Positions 19,425 to 29,564 of a stretch of DNA of 64,000 nucleotides are shown piece after piece. How positions within the stretch are numbered: the stretch's first letter is position 1; every line of letters begins with the position of its first letter. Source of the DNA: Serratia inhibens. GTDB taxonomy: Bacteria; Pseudomonadota; Gammaproteobacteria; Enterobacterales; Enterobacteriaceae. The notes beneath the pieces are model-generated. The model was not told where the DNA came from. It saw only the letters and a list, made by a program, of their open reading frames with translations, and made no database searches. The position numbers and the translations under genes are program-made. The stretch lies in contig NZ_QYYG01000002.1 in NCBI RefSeq assembly GCF_003591175.1, positions 558,001-622,000 of the forward strand, read 5' to 3'.

Positions 19425-22400
19425 GTGAAAGAAATACTAATCAATTGGTTAAAAAAACAACGTAAAACTGCAAAAATAAGAACGTTGCCGTTACGGGGGA
19501 ATAAAAACGCCCCTGAGACCAACGGTAACGCCATCAAGGCAGAACTGTTTTCTGTCGACCAAATGGAACGCTATGGCCAGCGTCTGGCACGCTCGCACAA
19601 ATTGGCGACGCGCAAGACCCCCTATTTTTTGCTGAAGCGGCTGGACGAAAATGAGCGCATTCTGGCTGAAAGCTGCCATCAGTTGAGCAACGGCCAAAAA
19701 TCCAGCATGACCCCGGCCGGCGAATGGCTGCTCGATAACTACTATCTGATCGAAGAACAAATCCGCGTCGTGCGTCATCATCTGCCGAAAACCTTCGGCC
19801 GCGGCCTGCCGCAGCTGGCTGCGCCGCATAATTGCCCGCGAATCTATGACGTGGCCGCCGAAGCCATTGCACACGGCGACGGTCACTGGGGCTCGGAAAG
19901 CCTGACGCGGTATATCGCCGCCTATCAAAAAGAAGCCAACCTGACGCTGGGCGAACTCTGGGCGCTGCCCGGCATGCTGCGCCTGGCGCTGATCGAGAAT
20001 CTACGGCGCGTCAGCGTCGAAGTCGCACAGGCGCAAAGCGAACGCAATCTGGCCGACAGCTGGGTGACCAAAATGCTGGAATCGGCCGAAAACGATCCGG
20101 CCAACCTGATCGTGGTCATTGCCGACATGGCACGCTCCAATCCCCCGCGTACCAGCGCTTTTGTCGCCGAGTTGGTGCGCCGTTTACAGGGCCACGGCAC
20201 CATGCTGGCGCTGCCGCTCACCTGGGTAGAGCAGCGGCTGACGGAAGTCAGCCTGACGTCGGATGAGTTGATCCATCGCTTTAACCAGCAGTTGGCCGTC
20301 AGCCAACTGTCGGTCAGCAACAGTATTTCCGGCCTGCGCCAGCTCAGTGAAATGGACTGGGCCGAGTTTGTCGAAACCATGAGCCAGGTCGATCAGACCC
20401 TGCGTGACGATCCGGCGGGGGTTTACCCGCTGATGCACTTCGACACCCGCGATAACTACCGTCATGTGATCGAAATGCTGGCGCGTCACTGCTCGCGCAA
20501 TGAGGTGCAGGTCGCACAGCACGTGCTGAATATGGCGCAGGTGGCAGCCGAAGATCCGTCCAGCGATCCGCGCCGCAACCACGTTGGCTACTATCTGATT
20601 GACGATGGCCGGCCGGAGCTGGAACAGCAGCTGGAGGTTCAACTCGGCCGCATCACCCGCTTGCGCCATGCGCTAAATCAGGCACCGCTGCTTTCCTGGT
20701 TAGGCAGCCTGAGCCTGATTACCACCGCCATCTGTGCGGAGTTACTGCGCCATGCCTACAGTACCGGCATCAGTTGGGGGTTGGCGCTGCTGTTCTTCCC
20801 GATGGCGGCAGTGGTCAGCCAGTTCGTGCTCAACCTGCTTAGCGAGGTCACTACCCGCAGCCGCACACCGCAGCCGTTGCCAAGGCTCGATTTCTCCTGC
20901 GGCATTCCCGCCGAGTTCCGTACCCTGGTGGTGATACCGACGCTGATCGGCAGCAAAAGCGGCGTCGATAAGCTGATCAACGCGCTTGAGGTCTGTTATC
21001 TGGGCAACGCGATGAAGCATCTGCACTTTGCCCTGCTCACCGATTTCAACGATGCGCCGCAAAAACAGCACGCGGACGATGCCTCTCTGCTGGCCTATGC
21101 CTGCCAGCAAATGGAAGCGCTTAACGGCCGCTATCCCTGTGAAGGCCCCAGCCACTTTTTCCTGTTTCACCGCGATCGCGAGTGGAATGAAAAACAGGGC
21201 GTATGGATGGGGCTGGAGCGCAAACGCGGCAAGCTGAATGCGCTGAACGACTGGCTGCGTAACCGTGGCAACACCTTCTGCACCCAGGTTGGCGCCGGCC
21301 TGGAAGTGCTGAAAAACGTGAAATACGTCATCACCCTCGACAGCGATACCGTATTGCCGCGCGAAAGCGCCCACCAGTTGATCGCCGCCATGGCGCACCC
21401 GCTTAATCATCCGCAGTACGACGCGCGTCAACAGCGGGTGGTGGAAGGTTACGCCATCCTGCAACCGCGCATGGCGGAGGAAATACCGACTTACGGTCAG
21501 GGCCGCTACGCTGCGCTGTGCAGCAGCACACCGGGTAACGATCCCTATACGTTGATGGCCTCGGACATTTACCAGGATCTGTTTGGCGAAGGATCCTTTA
21601 TCGGCAAGGGCATCTACGATGTCGACGTGTTCTCGCACAGCCTCAAGGGCACCTGCCCACCGAATCTGGTGCTGAGCCACGATCTGCTGGAAGGCTGCTA
21701 CGCCCGCTCCGGCCTGCTGAGCGACGTGTTGTTGTACGAACAGTATCCCAGCAATTATCTGGTGGACGTAGCGCGCCGCACGCGCTGGATCCGCGGCGAC
21801 TGGCAACTGCTCAACTGGTTGCTGCCACGAGTAAAAACCGAAGACGGTACCCGCACCGCCAACCCATTGAGCACCCTGTCGCGCTGGAAGCTGTTCGATA
21901 ACCTGCGCCGCAGTCTGACGTCGCCCAGCCTGCTGTTGCTGCTGTTTTGCGGTTTTGTCTGGCTGCCGAACACCCGTTACTGGCTGGCGGTCTTCACCAT
22001 CTTTCTGCTGTTGCCTACCCTGCTGGCGCTGGTGCAGGATGTTGTGCGCAAACCGCCGCGCAGGCCTTTTCTGCAGCATCTGCGACTGGCGATGAACGGC
22101 TCGCTGCATCGGCTGGCTCAGGTCGGTCTGCGGCTGGCGACGCTGCCGCATGAAGCGCTGTATAGCCTAAAAGCCATCGCCATTACCCTTTGGCGGCTGC
22201 TGATCAGCAAACGCAACCTGCAAGAGTGGACCAGCTACGCTCAATCCGCCGCTCGCCAGCAAGTTACTCCGAAAAACTTTTATCGGGCGATGTGGATCAA
22301 CCCGTTAGCCGGCGTGGCGTTGTTGCTGTTTAGCTTCCTGCATAACCCGATGGCGTTGTTTATCACGCTGCCCCTCGCCACCCTGTGGTGCCTGGCCCCG

Positions 22401-25400
22401 TTCCTGCTGTGTTATCTCAGCCATCAACCGCAGCGCAGTAAAACCGCGCTCGACGATGAACAGCGCCGCTTCCTGCGCCACACCAGCCGCCAAACCTGGG
22501 ACTTCTTCAATACCTTCGTTAATCAGCAGGAAAACTGGCTGCCGCCGGATAACTATCAGGAGATACCGGAACCGGTGGTGGCACACCGCACTTCACCGAC
22601 CAATATCGGGCTGTCGTTGCTGGCTAACCTCACCGCCTATGATTTCGGCTACCTGACGCTCAGCGAGGCGCTGCGGCGCATTGAACTGACGCTTAATACG
22701 CTGGACCGCATGGAACACTATCGCGGTCACCTGTACAACTGGTACGACACCCGCACATTGGAGCCGCTGAACCCGCGCTATATCTCCAGCGTGGACAGCG
22801 GCAACCTGGCCGGCCACCTGCTGACGCTCAGCGCCGGTCTGCCCGCGCTGGCTCGTCAGCCGGTCATCAGCCCGCAATTAGTGCTGGCCGGGCTTGGGGA
22901 CAGCCTGCAACTGCTGGAACAATACTGGGGAGATGCCGCCCACAAGAACCTGCCGAAACTGCGTAATCATTTTGAACAGGCGTTAAACAGCCACCCCGCC
23001 GCGCTGCAGGCCGAGCTGAACGCCATGCGCAACTACAGCAACGGGCTGCAGGAACCGGCGTTGAATCACGGCGAAGAAACCAGACGCTGGGCGGGTGCGC
23101 TGCATCAGCAACTGAACGAGCTTTGCGCGGAATGGGCGCTGTGGTTCGGCTGGCTGGGCGACAACGTGCCCGAGTTGACACAGGTGCCAAGCCTGCACTG
23201 GCTGGCCAATCCGCCGGCCCGGTTGACGCTGTCCGCAGAGCAGCAAAACCTGCTTGACGCCGCCGGCGCGCTGGCGCAAGAACGGCTGACGCAGTTGCAC
23301 AGCCTGCAACAGCGGCTGGAAAAAATGGCGCAGATGGACTTCAACTTCCTGTATGACGAGTCGACCCATTTCCTGGCCGTCGGCTTTAACTGCGATCAAA
23401 ACCGGATGGACAGCAGTAAGTACGATCTGCTGGCATCGGAAATCCGCCTGACCAACTACGTCGCCATCGCCACTAACCAGGTGCCTCAGCGCAGTTGGTT
23501 TGCGCTCGGCAGACTGTTTACCGTGATCGAAAATGAGCCGGCGCTGATGTCGTGGAGCGGCTCGATGTTCGAATACCTGATGCCGCAGTTGGTGATGCCG
23601 GCCTACCCCGACTCCCTGCTGGTGCAAATGTGCCGCGCAGCGGTGGAACGACAAATCGCCTGGGGTAAGGAGCGCGGTGTGCCCTGGGGCATCTCCGAAT
23701 CCGGCTATTTCGGCTTCGATGCCGATCAAAACTACCAGTATCACGCCTTTGGCGTACCGGGGCTGGGCCTGCGTCGCGGGCTGGGCGACGATATGGTGGT
23801 CGCGCCTTACGCTACGTTGATGGCGTTGATTGTCGATCCGGATGCCGCCTGCAGCAACCTTGTCGCGTTGGAAAAAAATGGCGCCAAAGGGCGCTACGGT
23901 TTTTACGAGGCGCTGGATTACACCACCGCACGTCTCAGTCGTGGTCAGCTGTATGTAATTATCCGCTCCTATATGGCGCACCATCAGGGTATGAGCTTCC
24001 TTGCCCTGTCCCATCTGCTGCTGGATGCCCCTATGGTGGCACGCTTCGCCGATTATCCCGCATTCCAGTCGACGCGCTTGCTGCTGCAAGAACGGGTACC
24101 GGATGCGGTTGAGCTGTACAGCACCCGTCGTCACTTCGAAACCCATGAAGGCACCATTACTCCGGCCAGCTTCGTCGCACGCGAATTCAACCGGGTAGAC
24201 TCACCAATCCCGGAAGTGCAGTTGCTGTCGAACGCCAACTACCACCTGATGCTAACCCAGGCCGGCGGCAGCTACAGCCGCTGGCAAAACCTGGCCCTGA
24301 CCCGCTGGCGCGAAGACGCCACTTGCGACAATTGGGGCGCTTTCTGTTACCTGCGCGATCCGCAAACCGGTGAGGTATGGAGCAATACCTGGCAACCGAT
24401 CGGCGGTACAGCCAAGGGATACAGCGCGGTGTTCAACGATGCCGGCGCCGAATATCAGCGCAACCAGGGCTTGCTGTCGATCAAAACGCAGGTTGTGGTG
24501 TCGCCGGAGGACGATATCGAACTACGGCGCATCACTCTGGTAAACCGCAGTAAACAACCGCGCACCATCGAAATCACCAGCTATGCGGAAGTGGTGCTGG
24601 CGCCGGCCGGCAACGATCTGGCTCACCCGGCGTTCAGCAATTTGTTCGTTCAGACCGAACTGCTGCCGGATCAGGACGCCATTTTGTGTCATCGCCGTCC
24701 GCGCGAACCCAAAGAGAAATGCCCGTGGCTGCTGCATATGATGACGGTACAGGGCCGCTCCAGCCAGACCTCGTTCGAAACCGATCGCGCCAAATTTATC
24801 GGCCGTGGCCGCACCCCGGCCAACCCGCAGGCGCTGTATCAAAATACGCCGTTGACCAACAGCGCCGGGCCGGTCATCGATCCGATTATCGCCATCCGCC
24901 AGCGCGTGGTGCTGGAGCCCAACGTGCCGCTGACGCTGGATATTTTCTACGGTGTTTGCGAAGACCGCGTCAACAGCCTGGCCATGCTGGAAAAATACCG
25001 CGATCGCCATCTGGCGGACCGCGTGTTCGAACTGGCCTGGTCGCACAGCCAGGTGGTATTGCGCCAGCTAAACGCCAATGAGGAAGATGCCAATCTGTTC
25101 AACCGCCTGGCGAGTGCCGTCGTGTTCCCTGCACAGGAGATGCGCGCCGCCAGCAGCGAAATCATCCAAAATCGCCGCGGCCAGTCGGGGCTATGGGGGC
25201 ATTCAATCTCCGGCGATCTGCCGATCGTTCTGTTGACGGTGACCGATGGCGAGAACATCGGTCTGGTGCAACAGCTGATCCAGGCACACAACTACTGGCG
25301 ACTGAAAGGGCTGCAGGTGGATCTGGTGATCCTTAACGAGGATGCCGGAGGTTACCGCCAGGAGTTGCAAAACCAGATAATGGGCCTGATCGCCGCCGGT

Positions 25401-28067
25401 ATGGAATCAACCCAAACCGATAAGCCGGGCGGCATTTTCGTGCGCACCAGCGAGCATATGTCGCAGGAAGATCACCGCCTGCTGCTCAGCGTGGCGCGTA
25501 TTTACCTCGACGACCGACGTGGCGGGTTGAATGAACAACTGAACCAACGCCTGCAACTGCCGCAGATCCTGCAGCAGCCGCTGTCGCCGGTCACCGCCTC
25601 GTCGAAACTGGCGACGGTGGACAATCTGCCGCGCAACCTGCATTCGCCGCAGCTACCCGACATCGACGCATTGCAGTTCTATAACGGCCTGGGCGGCTTC
25701 TCGGAGGATGGCCGTGAATATGTGATCGCCATGAACGAGAGCAAAATCACCCCTGCGCCCTGGTCAAACGTCATGGCCAACCCGATGTTCGGCTCGGTGG
25801 TCTCGGAAAGCGGCCAGGCGTACACCTGGTACGAAAACGCCCACGAATACCGCCTTACGCCTTGGGAAAACGACCCCATCTGCGACCGCAGCGGCGAAGC
25901 CTTCTATTTGCGTGACGAAGAAAGCGGCCACTTCTGGTCGCCGACACCGCTGCCCGCGCGGGGACGCGGCCACTATCTGACACGCCACGGCTTCGGTTAC
26001 AGCGTGTTCGATCATCGCGAAAGCGGCATCGACAGCCAGTTCACCGTATTGGTCGCCAAAGAGGCACCGGTGAAACTGTTCCTGCTGACGCTGACCAATA
26101 CTTCCGGACGCACGCGTAAGCTGTCGGCTACCGGTTATGTGGAGTTTATTCTCGGCGATCTGCGGCAAAAAACGGCCATGCACATCGTCACGCAGGCGGC
26201 AACGCCCGAAAGCGGGTGCGGCGTCCTGGCCACCAACCACTACGGTGGCAGCGGCTCGGAACGCACCGCCTTCTTCGGCGTCTCCGGCGCGCATTGTTCA
26301 GTCAGCGGCGATCGGCGCGAATTCATTGGCCGCAACGGCTCGCTGGCCAGCCCGGCGGTGCTGAAGCTGCGCAGGTTGTCCGACAAAGTGGGCGCCGGCA
26401 TGGATCCCTGCGGTGCGGTACAGTCGGCGATCAGCCTGATCGATGGCGATCAGCGCAGCTTCGTGTTCGCCCTCGGCCTGGGGGAAAATGCCGATGAGGC
26501 CGAAGCGCTGCTGCAAAAATACCTGCAAGAAGAGCCACTGCAAAATGAGTTGCTACAGGTGACGGCGCATTGGGACGACATTCTCAACAAAGTGCAAATC
26601 GGCACGCCGCAGCCGGCGGTCGATCTGCTGGCCAACGGCTGGCTGCTGTACCAAACCCTCTCCTGCCGCATTCAGGCGCGCAGCGGCTACTACCAATCCG
26701 GCGGTGCCTTTGGCTTCCGCGATCAGTTGCAGGATACGCTGGCGCTGACCCACGCCGCCCCAGAGCGGCTGCGCGAACAGATCCTGCTGTGCGCATCGCG
26801 CCAGTTTGTCGAAGGCGATGTGCAGCACTGGTGGCATCCGCCGCAGGGCAATGGCGTTCGCACGCTCTGTTCGGATGATTATCTGTGGTTACCGCTGGCG
26901 ATTTGCCACTACCTGGACGCCACCGACGATAAAACCATTCTGGAAGAACAGGTAGGCTATCTGGAGGCGCGCAAGCTGGCACCGGGCGAGGAATCGTCCT
27001 ACGAACAGCCGGCGCTGAGCGCGACGCAGGAAACCCTGTATCAGCACGGCGCGCGCGCATTGAAACACGGGCTGAACTTCGGCGAGCATGGCTTGCCGCT
27101 GATGGGCGCCGGCGATTGGAACGACGGCATGAATATGGTAGGCCTGGAGGGGCGCGGCGAAAGCGTGTGGCTGGGTTTCTTCCTGTTCCACATTCTGCAG
27201 CGTTATGGCGATCTGGCGACCGCCCGCAGCGACAGGGAACTGGCGACGCTATGCCGCCAACAGGCCGCCACCCTGCGCGACAATCTGCGTGACCACGCCT
27301 GGGACGGCGAATGGTATCGCCGGGGTTACTTTGACAGCGGGGAGCCGCTGGGCTCCCATCAGTCGGCGGAGTGTCGCATCGATGCCATCGCCCAAAGCTG
27401 GTCGGTGCTGTCCGGTGCCGGGGATAAACCGCGCAGCCTGCAGGCGATGCAGTCGCTGGATAAACACCTGGTCGACAATCAGGCCGGTTTGATCAAACTG
27501 CTGACGCCGCCGTTCGACGGCAACGGCCCTAACCCGGGCTATATTCGCGGCTATCTGCCCGGCGTACGCGAGAACGGGGGCCAATATACCCACGGAGCGG
27601 TCTGGGCGGTGATGGCCTTCGCCGAAATGGGCAATATCGAACGTGCCTGGGAACTGATGGCGCTGATTAACCCGATCAACCACAGCCTGGACAGCACCGC
27701 CACCGAACGTTACAAGGTCGAGCCTTACGTCGTCACCGCCGATATCTACGCGGTGGCGCCGCATGTCGGCCGTGGCGGCTGGAGTTGGTATACCGGCTCC
27801 GCCGGCTGGATGTACCGGTTAATCATCGAATCCCTGCTGGGGGTGAAACGCCACGGCGATCGGCTGAGCATCAACACCCGGCTGCCCGCAGACTGGCCGC
27901 AGGTGACGCTTAACTACCGCGAAGGCGGCAGCGAGTATCGGTTGACGATCCGTCAGGGTCAGGGCGAGGCGCGGGTCACCGTGGACGGTGAACAACAGCC
28001 TGAGGCGGCGATAACGCTGGTTGACGATGGGAAGATCCATCAGGTGGAGGTCATGCTGGGGCAGTAA
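19425..28067 (+). CDS. Cyclic beta-1,2-glucan synthase-like giant protein (NdvB/ChvB family)
   Basis: An inner-membrane polyfunctional glucan synthase of 2880 aa. GTG 19425 is chosen because AAGGAG lies seven bases upstream; the frame is open from 19362. Order: N-terminal region; hydrophobic segments at about 422-475; GT84-type transferase (RTLVVIPTLIGS near 497, LDSDTVLP near 637, RWIRGDW near 786); further membrane segments near 834-870 and 952-1000; glucoamylase-like (GH144-type) domain near 1300-1530; two beta-sandwich parts near 1600 and 2085; GH94 phosphorylase-like catalytic domain (GFRDQLQD; GDWNDGMNMVG near 2562). The length and order fit rhizobial and Brucella enzymes making periplasmic cyclic glucan. 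It is monocistronic and sits between menF and elaB. Confidence 0.9.
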   Translation: MKEILINWLKKQRKTAKIRTLPLRGNKNAPETNGNAIKAELFSVDQMERYGQRLARSHKLATRKTPYFLLKRLDENERILAESCHQLSNGQKSSMTPAGEWLLDNYYLIEEQIRVVRHHLPKTFGRGLPQLAAPHNCPRIYDVAAEAIAHGDGHWGSESLTRYIAAYQKEANLTLGELWALPGMLRLALIENLRRVSVEVAQAQSERNLADSWVTKMLESAENDPANLIVVIADMARSNPPRTSAFVAELVRRLQGHGTMLALPLTWVEQRLTEVSLTSDELIHRFNQQLAVSQLSVSNSISGLRQLSEMDWAEFVETMSQVDQTLRDDPAGVYPLMHFDTRDNYRHVIEMLARHCSRNEVQVAQHVLNMAQVAAEDPSSDPRRNHVGYYLIDDGRPELEQQLEVQLGRITRLRHALNQAPLLSWLGSLSLITTAICAELLRHAYSTGISWGLALLFFPMAAVVSQFVLNLLSEVTTRSRTPQPLPRLDFSCGIPAEFRTLVVIPTLIGSKSGVDKLINALEVCYLGNAMKHLHFALLTDFNDAPQKQHADDASLLAYACQQMEALNGRYPCEGPSHFFLFHRDREWNEKQGVWMGLERKRGKLNALNDWLRNRGNTFCTQVGAGLEVLKNVKYVITLDSDTVLPRESAHQLIAAMAHPLNHPQYDARQQRVVEGYAILQPRMAEEIPTYGQGRYAALCSSTPGNDPYTLMASDIYQDLFGEGSFIGKGIYDVDVFSHSLKGTCPPNLVLSHDLLEGCYARSGLLSDVLLYEQYPSNYLVDVARRTRWIRGDWQLLNWLLPRVKTEDGTRTANPLSTLSRWKLFDNLRRSLTSPSLLLLLFCGFVWLPNTRYWLAVFTIFLLLPTLLALVQDVVRKPPRRPFLQHLRLAMNGSLHRLAQVGLRLATLPHEALYSLKAIAITLWRLLISKRNLQEWTSYAQSAARQQVTPKNFYRAMWINPLAGVALLLFSFLHNPMALFITLPLATLWCLAPFLLCYLSHQPQRSKTALDDEQRRFLRHTSRQTWDFFNTFVNQQENWLPPDNYQEIPEPVVAHRTSPTNIGLSLLANLTAYDFGYLTLSEALRRIELTLNTLDRMEHYRGHLYNWYDTRTLEPLNPRYISSVDSGNLAGHLLTLSAGLPALARQPVISPQLVLAGLGDSLQLLEQYWGDAAHKNLPKLRNHFEQALNSHPAALQAELNAMRNYSNGLQEPALNHGEETRRWAGALHQQLNELCAEWALWFGWLGDNVPELTQVPSLHWLANPPARLTLSAEQQNLLDAAGALAQERLTQLHSLQQRLEKMAQMDFNFLYDESTHFLAVGFNCDQNRMDSSKYDLLASEIRLTNYVAIATNQVPQRSWFALGRLFTVIENEPALMSWSGSMFEYLMPQLVMPAYPDSLLVQMCRAAVERQIAWGKERGVPWGISESGYFGFDADQNYQYHAFGVPGLGLRRGLGDDMVVAPYATLMALIVDPDAACSNLVALEKNGAKGRYGFYEALDYTTARLSRGQLYVIIRSYMAHHQGMSFLALSHLLLDAPMVARFADYPAFQSTRLLLQERVPDAVELYSTRRHFETHEGTITPASFVAREFNRVDSPIPEVQLLSNANYHLMLTQAGGSYSRWQNLALTRWREDATCDNWGAFCYLRDPQTGEVWSNTWQPIGGTAKGYSAVFNDAGAEYQRNQGLLSIKTQVVVSPEDDIELRRITLVNRSKQPRTIEITSYAEVVLAPAGNDLAHPAFSNLFVQTELLPDQDAILCHRRPREPKEKCPWLLHMMTVQGRSSQTSFETDRAKFIGRGRTPANPQALYQNTPLTNSAGPVIDPIIAIRQRVVLEPNVPLTLDIFYGVCEDRVNSLAMLEKYRDRHLADRVFELAWSHSQVVLRQLNANEEDANLFNRLASAVVFPAQEMRAASSEIIQNRRGQSGLWGHSISGDLPIVLLTVTDGENIGLVQQLIQAHNYWRLKGLQVDLVILNEDAGGYRQELQNQIMGLIAAGMESTQTDKPGGIFVRTSEHMSQEDHRLLLSVARIYLDDRRGGLNEQLNQRLQLPQILQQPLSPVTASSKLATVDNLPRNLHSPQLPDIDALQFYNGLGGFSEDGREYVIAMNESKITPAPWSNVMANPMFGSVVSESGQAYTWYENAHEYRLTPWENDPICDRSGEAFYLRDEESGHFWSPTPLPARGRGHYLTRHGFGYSVFDHRESGIDSQFTVLVAKEAPVKLFLLTLTNTSGRTRKLSATGYVEFILGDLRQKTAMHIVTQAATPESGCGVLATNHYGGSGSERTAFFGVSGAHCSVSGDRREFIGRNGSLASPAVLKLRRLSDKVGAGMDPCGAVQSAISLIDGDQRSFVFALGLGENADEAEALLQKYLQEEPLQNELLQVTAHWDDILNKVQIGTPQPAVDLLANGWLLYQTLSCRIQARSGYYQSGGAFGFRDQLQDTLALTHAAPERLREQILLCASRQFVEGDVQHWWHPPQGNGVRTLCSDDYLWLPLAICHYLDATDDKTILEEQVGYLEARKLAPGEESSYEQPALSATQETLYQHGARALKHGLNFGEHGLPLMGAGDWNDGMNMVGLEGRGESVWLGFFLFHILQRYGDLATARSDRELATLCRQQAATLRDNLRDHAWDGEWYRRGYFDSGEPLGSHQSAECRIDAIAQSWSVLSGAGDKPRSLQAMQSLDKHLVDNQAGLIKLLTPPFDGNGPNPGYIRGYLPGVRENGGQYTHGAVWAVMAFAEMGNIERAWELMALINPINHSLDSTATERYKVEPYVVTADIYAVAPHVGRGGWSWYTGSAGWMYRLIIESLLGVKRHGDRLSINTRLPADWPQVTLNYREGGSEYRLTIRQGQGEARVTVDGEQQPEAAITLVDDGKIHQVEVMLGQ

Positions 28068-28110
28068 ACATCGGGGCGCGGCGGTTGCCGCGCCCAATCT
28101 CGACAGGCCG

Positions 28111-28422
28111 TTATTTGCGCGCCAGCAACAAGCCCAGCACCAAACCGACCGTGGCGCCAATGCCTACGCTGTGCCAGGGTTTTTCACGCACGTAGCCGTC
28201 GGTGCGGCAAACGGCATCCTTGGCCCGAGCATAGTAGGACTCGGTGGTGTCAGTCAGCCGCGACTTTACCTCACTCAGCGCCTGTTCCGCATGGGCCTTG
28301 ATATCGATATAGGCCTGATCGGCGCGATCGCCGGAGTATTTCAACACTTCTTCCAGCGTGTCACTCAGCATTCTCAGATCGTCATCCAGCGTGGTTTGAT
28401 CCGCATCCGTATTTCTCGCCAT
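28111..28422 (-). CDS. elaB: ElaB-like membrane-anchored ribosome-associated protein (DUF883)
   Basis: A 103-aa protein of the ElaB/YqjD/YgaM family: a long amphipathic alpha-helical part (DDDLRMLSDTLEEVLKYSGD) and one C-terminal transmembrane helix (GIGATVGLVLGLLLARK). It matches E. coli ElaB closely; elaB is next to menF there, whereas here the 8.6-kb glucan-synthase gene lies between them. The family is linked to stationary-phase ribosome tethering and stress. The ATG is behind GGAGAATTTAAC. Confidence 0.92.
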   Translation of the reverse strand: MARNTDADQTTLDDDLRMLSDTLEEVLKYSGDRADQAYIDIKAHAEQALSEVKSRLTDTTESYYARAKDAVCRTDGYVREKPWHSVGIGATVGLVLGLLLARK

Positions 28423-28508
28423 GTTAAATTCTCCGTGGTTAAAAAATTAAACGGTTCTTAACTATAGACAAGGATCGCCAGTCCACGCCATCAGACTATT
28501 GGCTAAAA

Positions 28509-29543
28509 TCAGAACACTAACTGCACCTTGGCAGCCAGGCTCTTGTCACCGGCAAACTCCAGCGCCTGCGCCAGTTGCCGGTTATCGAACTCGGCAGAAA
28601 GCAGCGGCAGCGGATCGACTGTCCCTTCGGCCAGCCAGGCCACCGCCAACGCGAACTCCTCAACAAAACGAAACGATCCCAGCAGGTTCAGCTCTTTGGC
28701 AATCAGCAGCATCAGCGGGAAATCCGGGAAACTGCCGCCCATGCCCACCTGCACCACCGTCCCTTTGGCACGGGTGATTTCCAGACAACGCTGTAAAGAC
28801 GACGGGTGGCCGGAAACCTCAAAGGCTATATCAAAATAACCTTTGTCCTGCAGATAAGCGCTGAAATCATCGTCGACGGCGTGCAAACGGACGTCGGCCC
28901 CCATTTCCCCGGCAATATCCAGGCAGCGCGGGCTGAGATCGGCGCAGACAATTTCACCAGCCCCCAGTGCCTTCAGCGCCGCGACCAGTAAGCAGCCTAT
29001 CGGGCCGACACCGGACACGAACACCTTTTTCCCTTTGACCTCACCGGGCTGCTTCGCGGCGTGGATCGCCACCGCCAAGGGTTCGGCAAACACCATCACC
29101 TTTTCATCGCGATCGGCGTCGAACGCAATGCACTGCGCGCTATCGACCACCTTGTATTGGGTGAAAGCGCCGTCAACATGCGGGAAATACATCGCGCTGC
29201 CGAAAAAACGCATTTGAGTACATTGGTTTTGCTGATTCGCCAGACAATACTTGCACTGCCCACATGGCTTGCTGGGGTTTAACGCCACCTTCTGGCCCGG
29301 CGCCAGCAGCGCCGAATCGCTGGCCACCACTTCGCCGATCACCTCATGGCCAAGCACCATCGGCTGACGCACCTGAAAGCTGCCGACCTTACCTTCCTGG
29401 TAATAATGCAGATCTGAACCGCAGATCCCGCCACGGGTGATTTTCACCAGCGTGCCGTTTCCCTGATATTCCACCTCCTGCTCCACCACCGCCACGTCAT
29501 ATTTGCCGTTGACCACACAGGACCGGGTTTGAATTTTCATCAT
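28509..29543 (-). CDS. idnD: L-idonate 5-dehydrogenase
   Basis: Zinc-dependent medium-chain dehydrogenase (344 aa) oxidising L-idonate to 5-keto-D-gluconate. The catalytic zinc site is in GGICGSDLHYYQ and GHEVIGEV. The structural-zinc cysteines are in CGQCKYCLANQQNQC. The cofactor loop is SGVGPIGCL. Very close to E. coli IdnD throughout. Two adjacent ATGs (29543, 29540) could start it. It follows idnO by 21 bp in one operon. Confidence 0.95.
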   Translation of the reverse strand: MMKIQTRSCVVNGKYDVAVVEQEVEYQGNGTLVKITRGGICGSDLHYYQEGKVGSFQVRQPMVLGHEVIGEVVASDSALLAPGQKVALNPSKPCGQCKYCLANQQNQCTQMRFFGSAMYFPHVDGAFTQYKVVDSAQCIAFDADRDEKVMVFAEPLAVAIHAAKQPGEVKGKKVFVSGVGPIGCLLVAALKALGAGEIVCADLSPRCLDIAGEMGADVRLHAVDDDFSAYLQDKGYFDIAFEVSGHPSSLQRCLEITRAKGTVVQVGMGGSFPDFPLMLLIAKELNLLGSFRFVEEFALAVAWLAEGTVDPLPLLSAEFDNRQLAQALEFAGDKSLAAKVQLVF

Positions 29544-29564
29544 GATTTTCCGTTGAACAGATCG

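Noticed and set aside
20742-22151. 469-codon frame antisense to the glucan-synthase gene
   Set aside because: Gln/Arg-rich shadow of a GC-rich coding strand, with no start signal or family resemblance.
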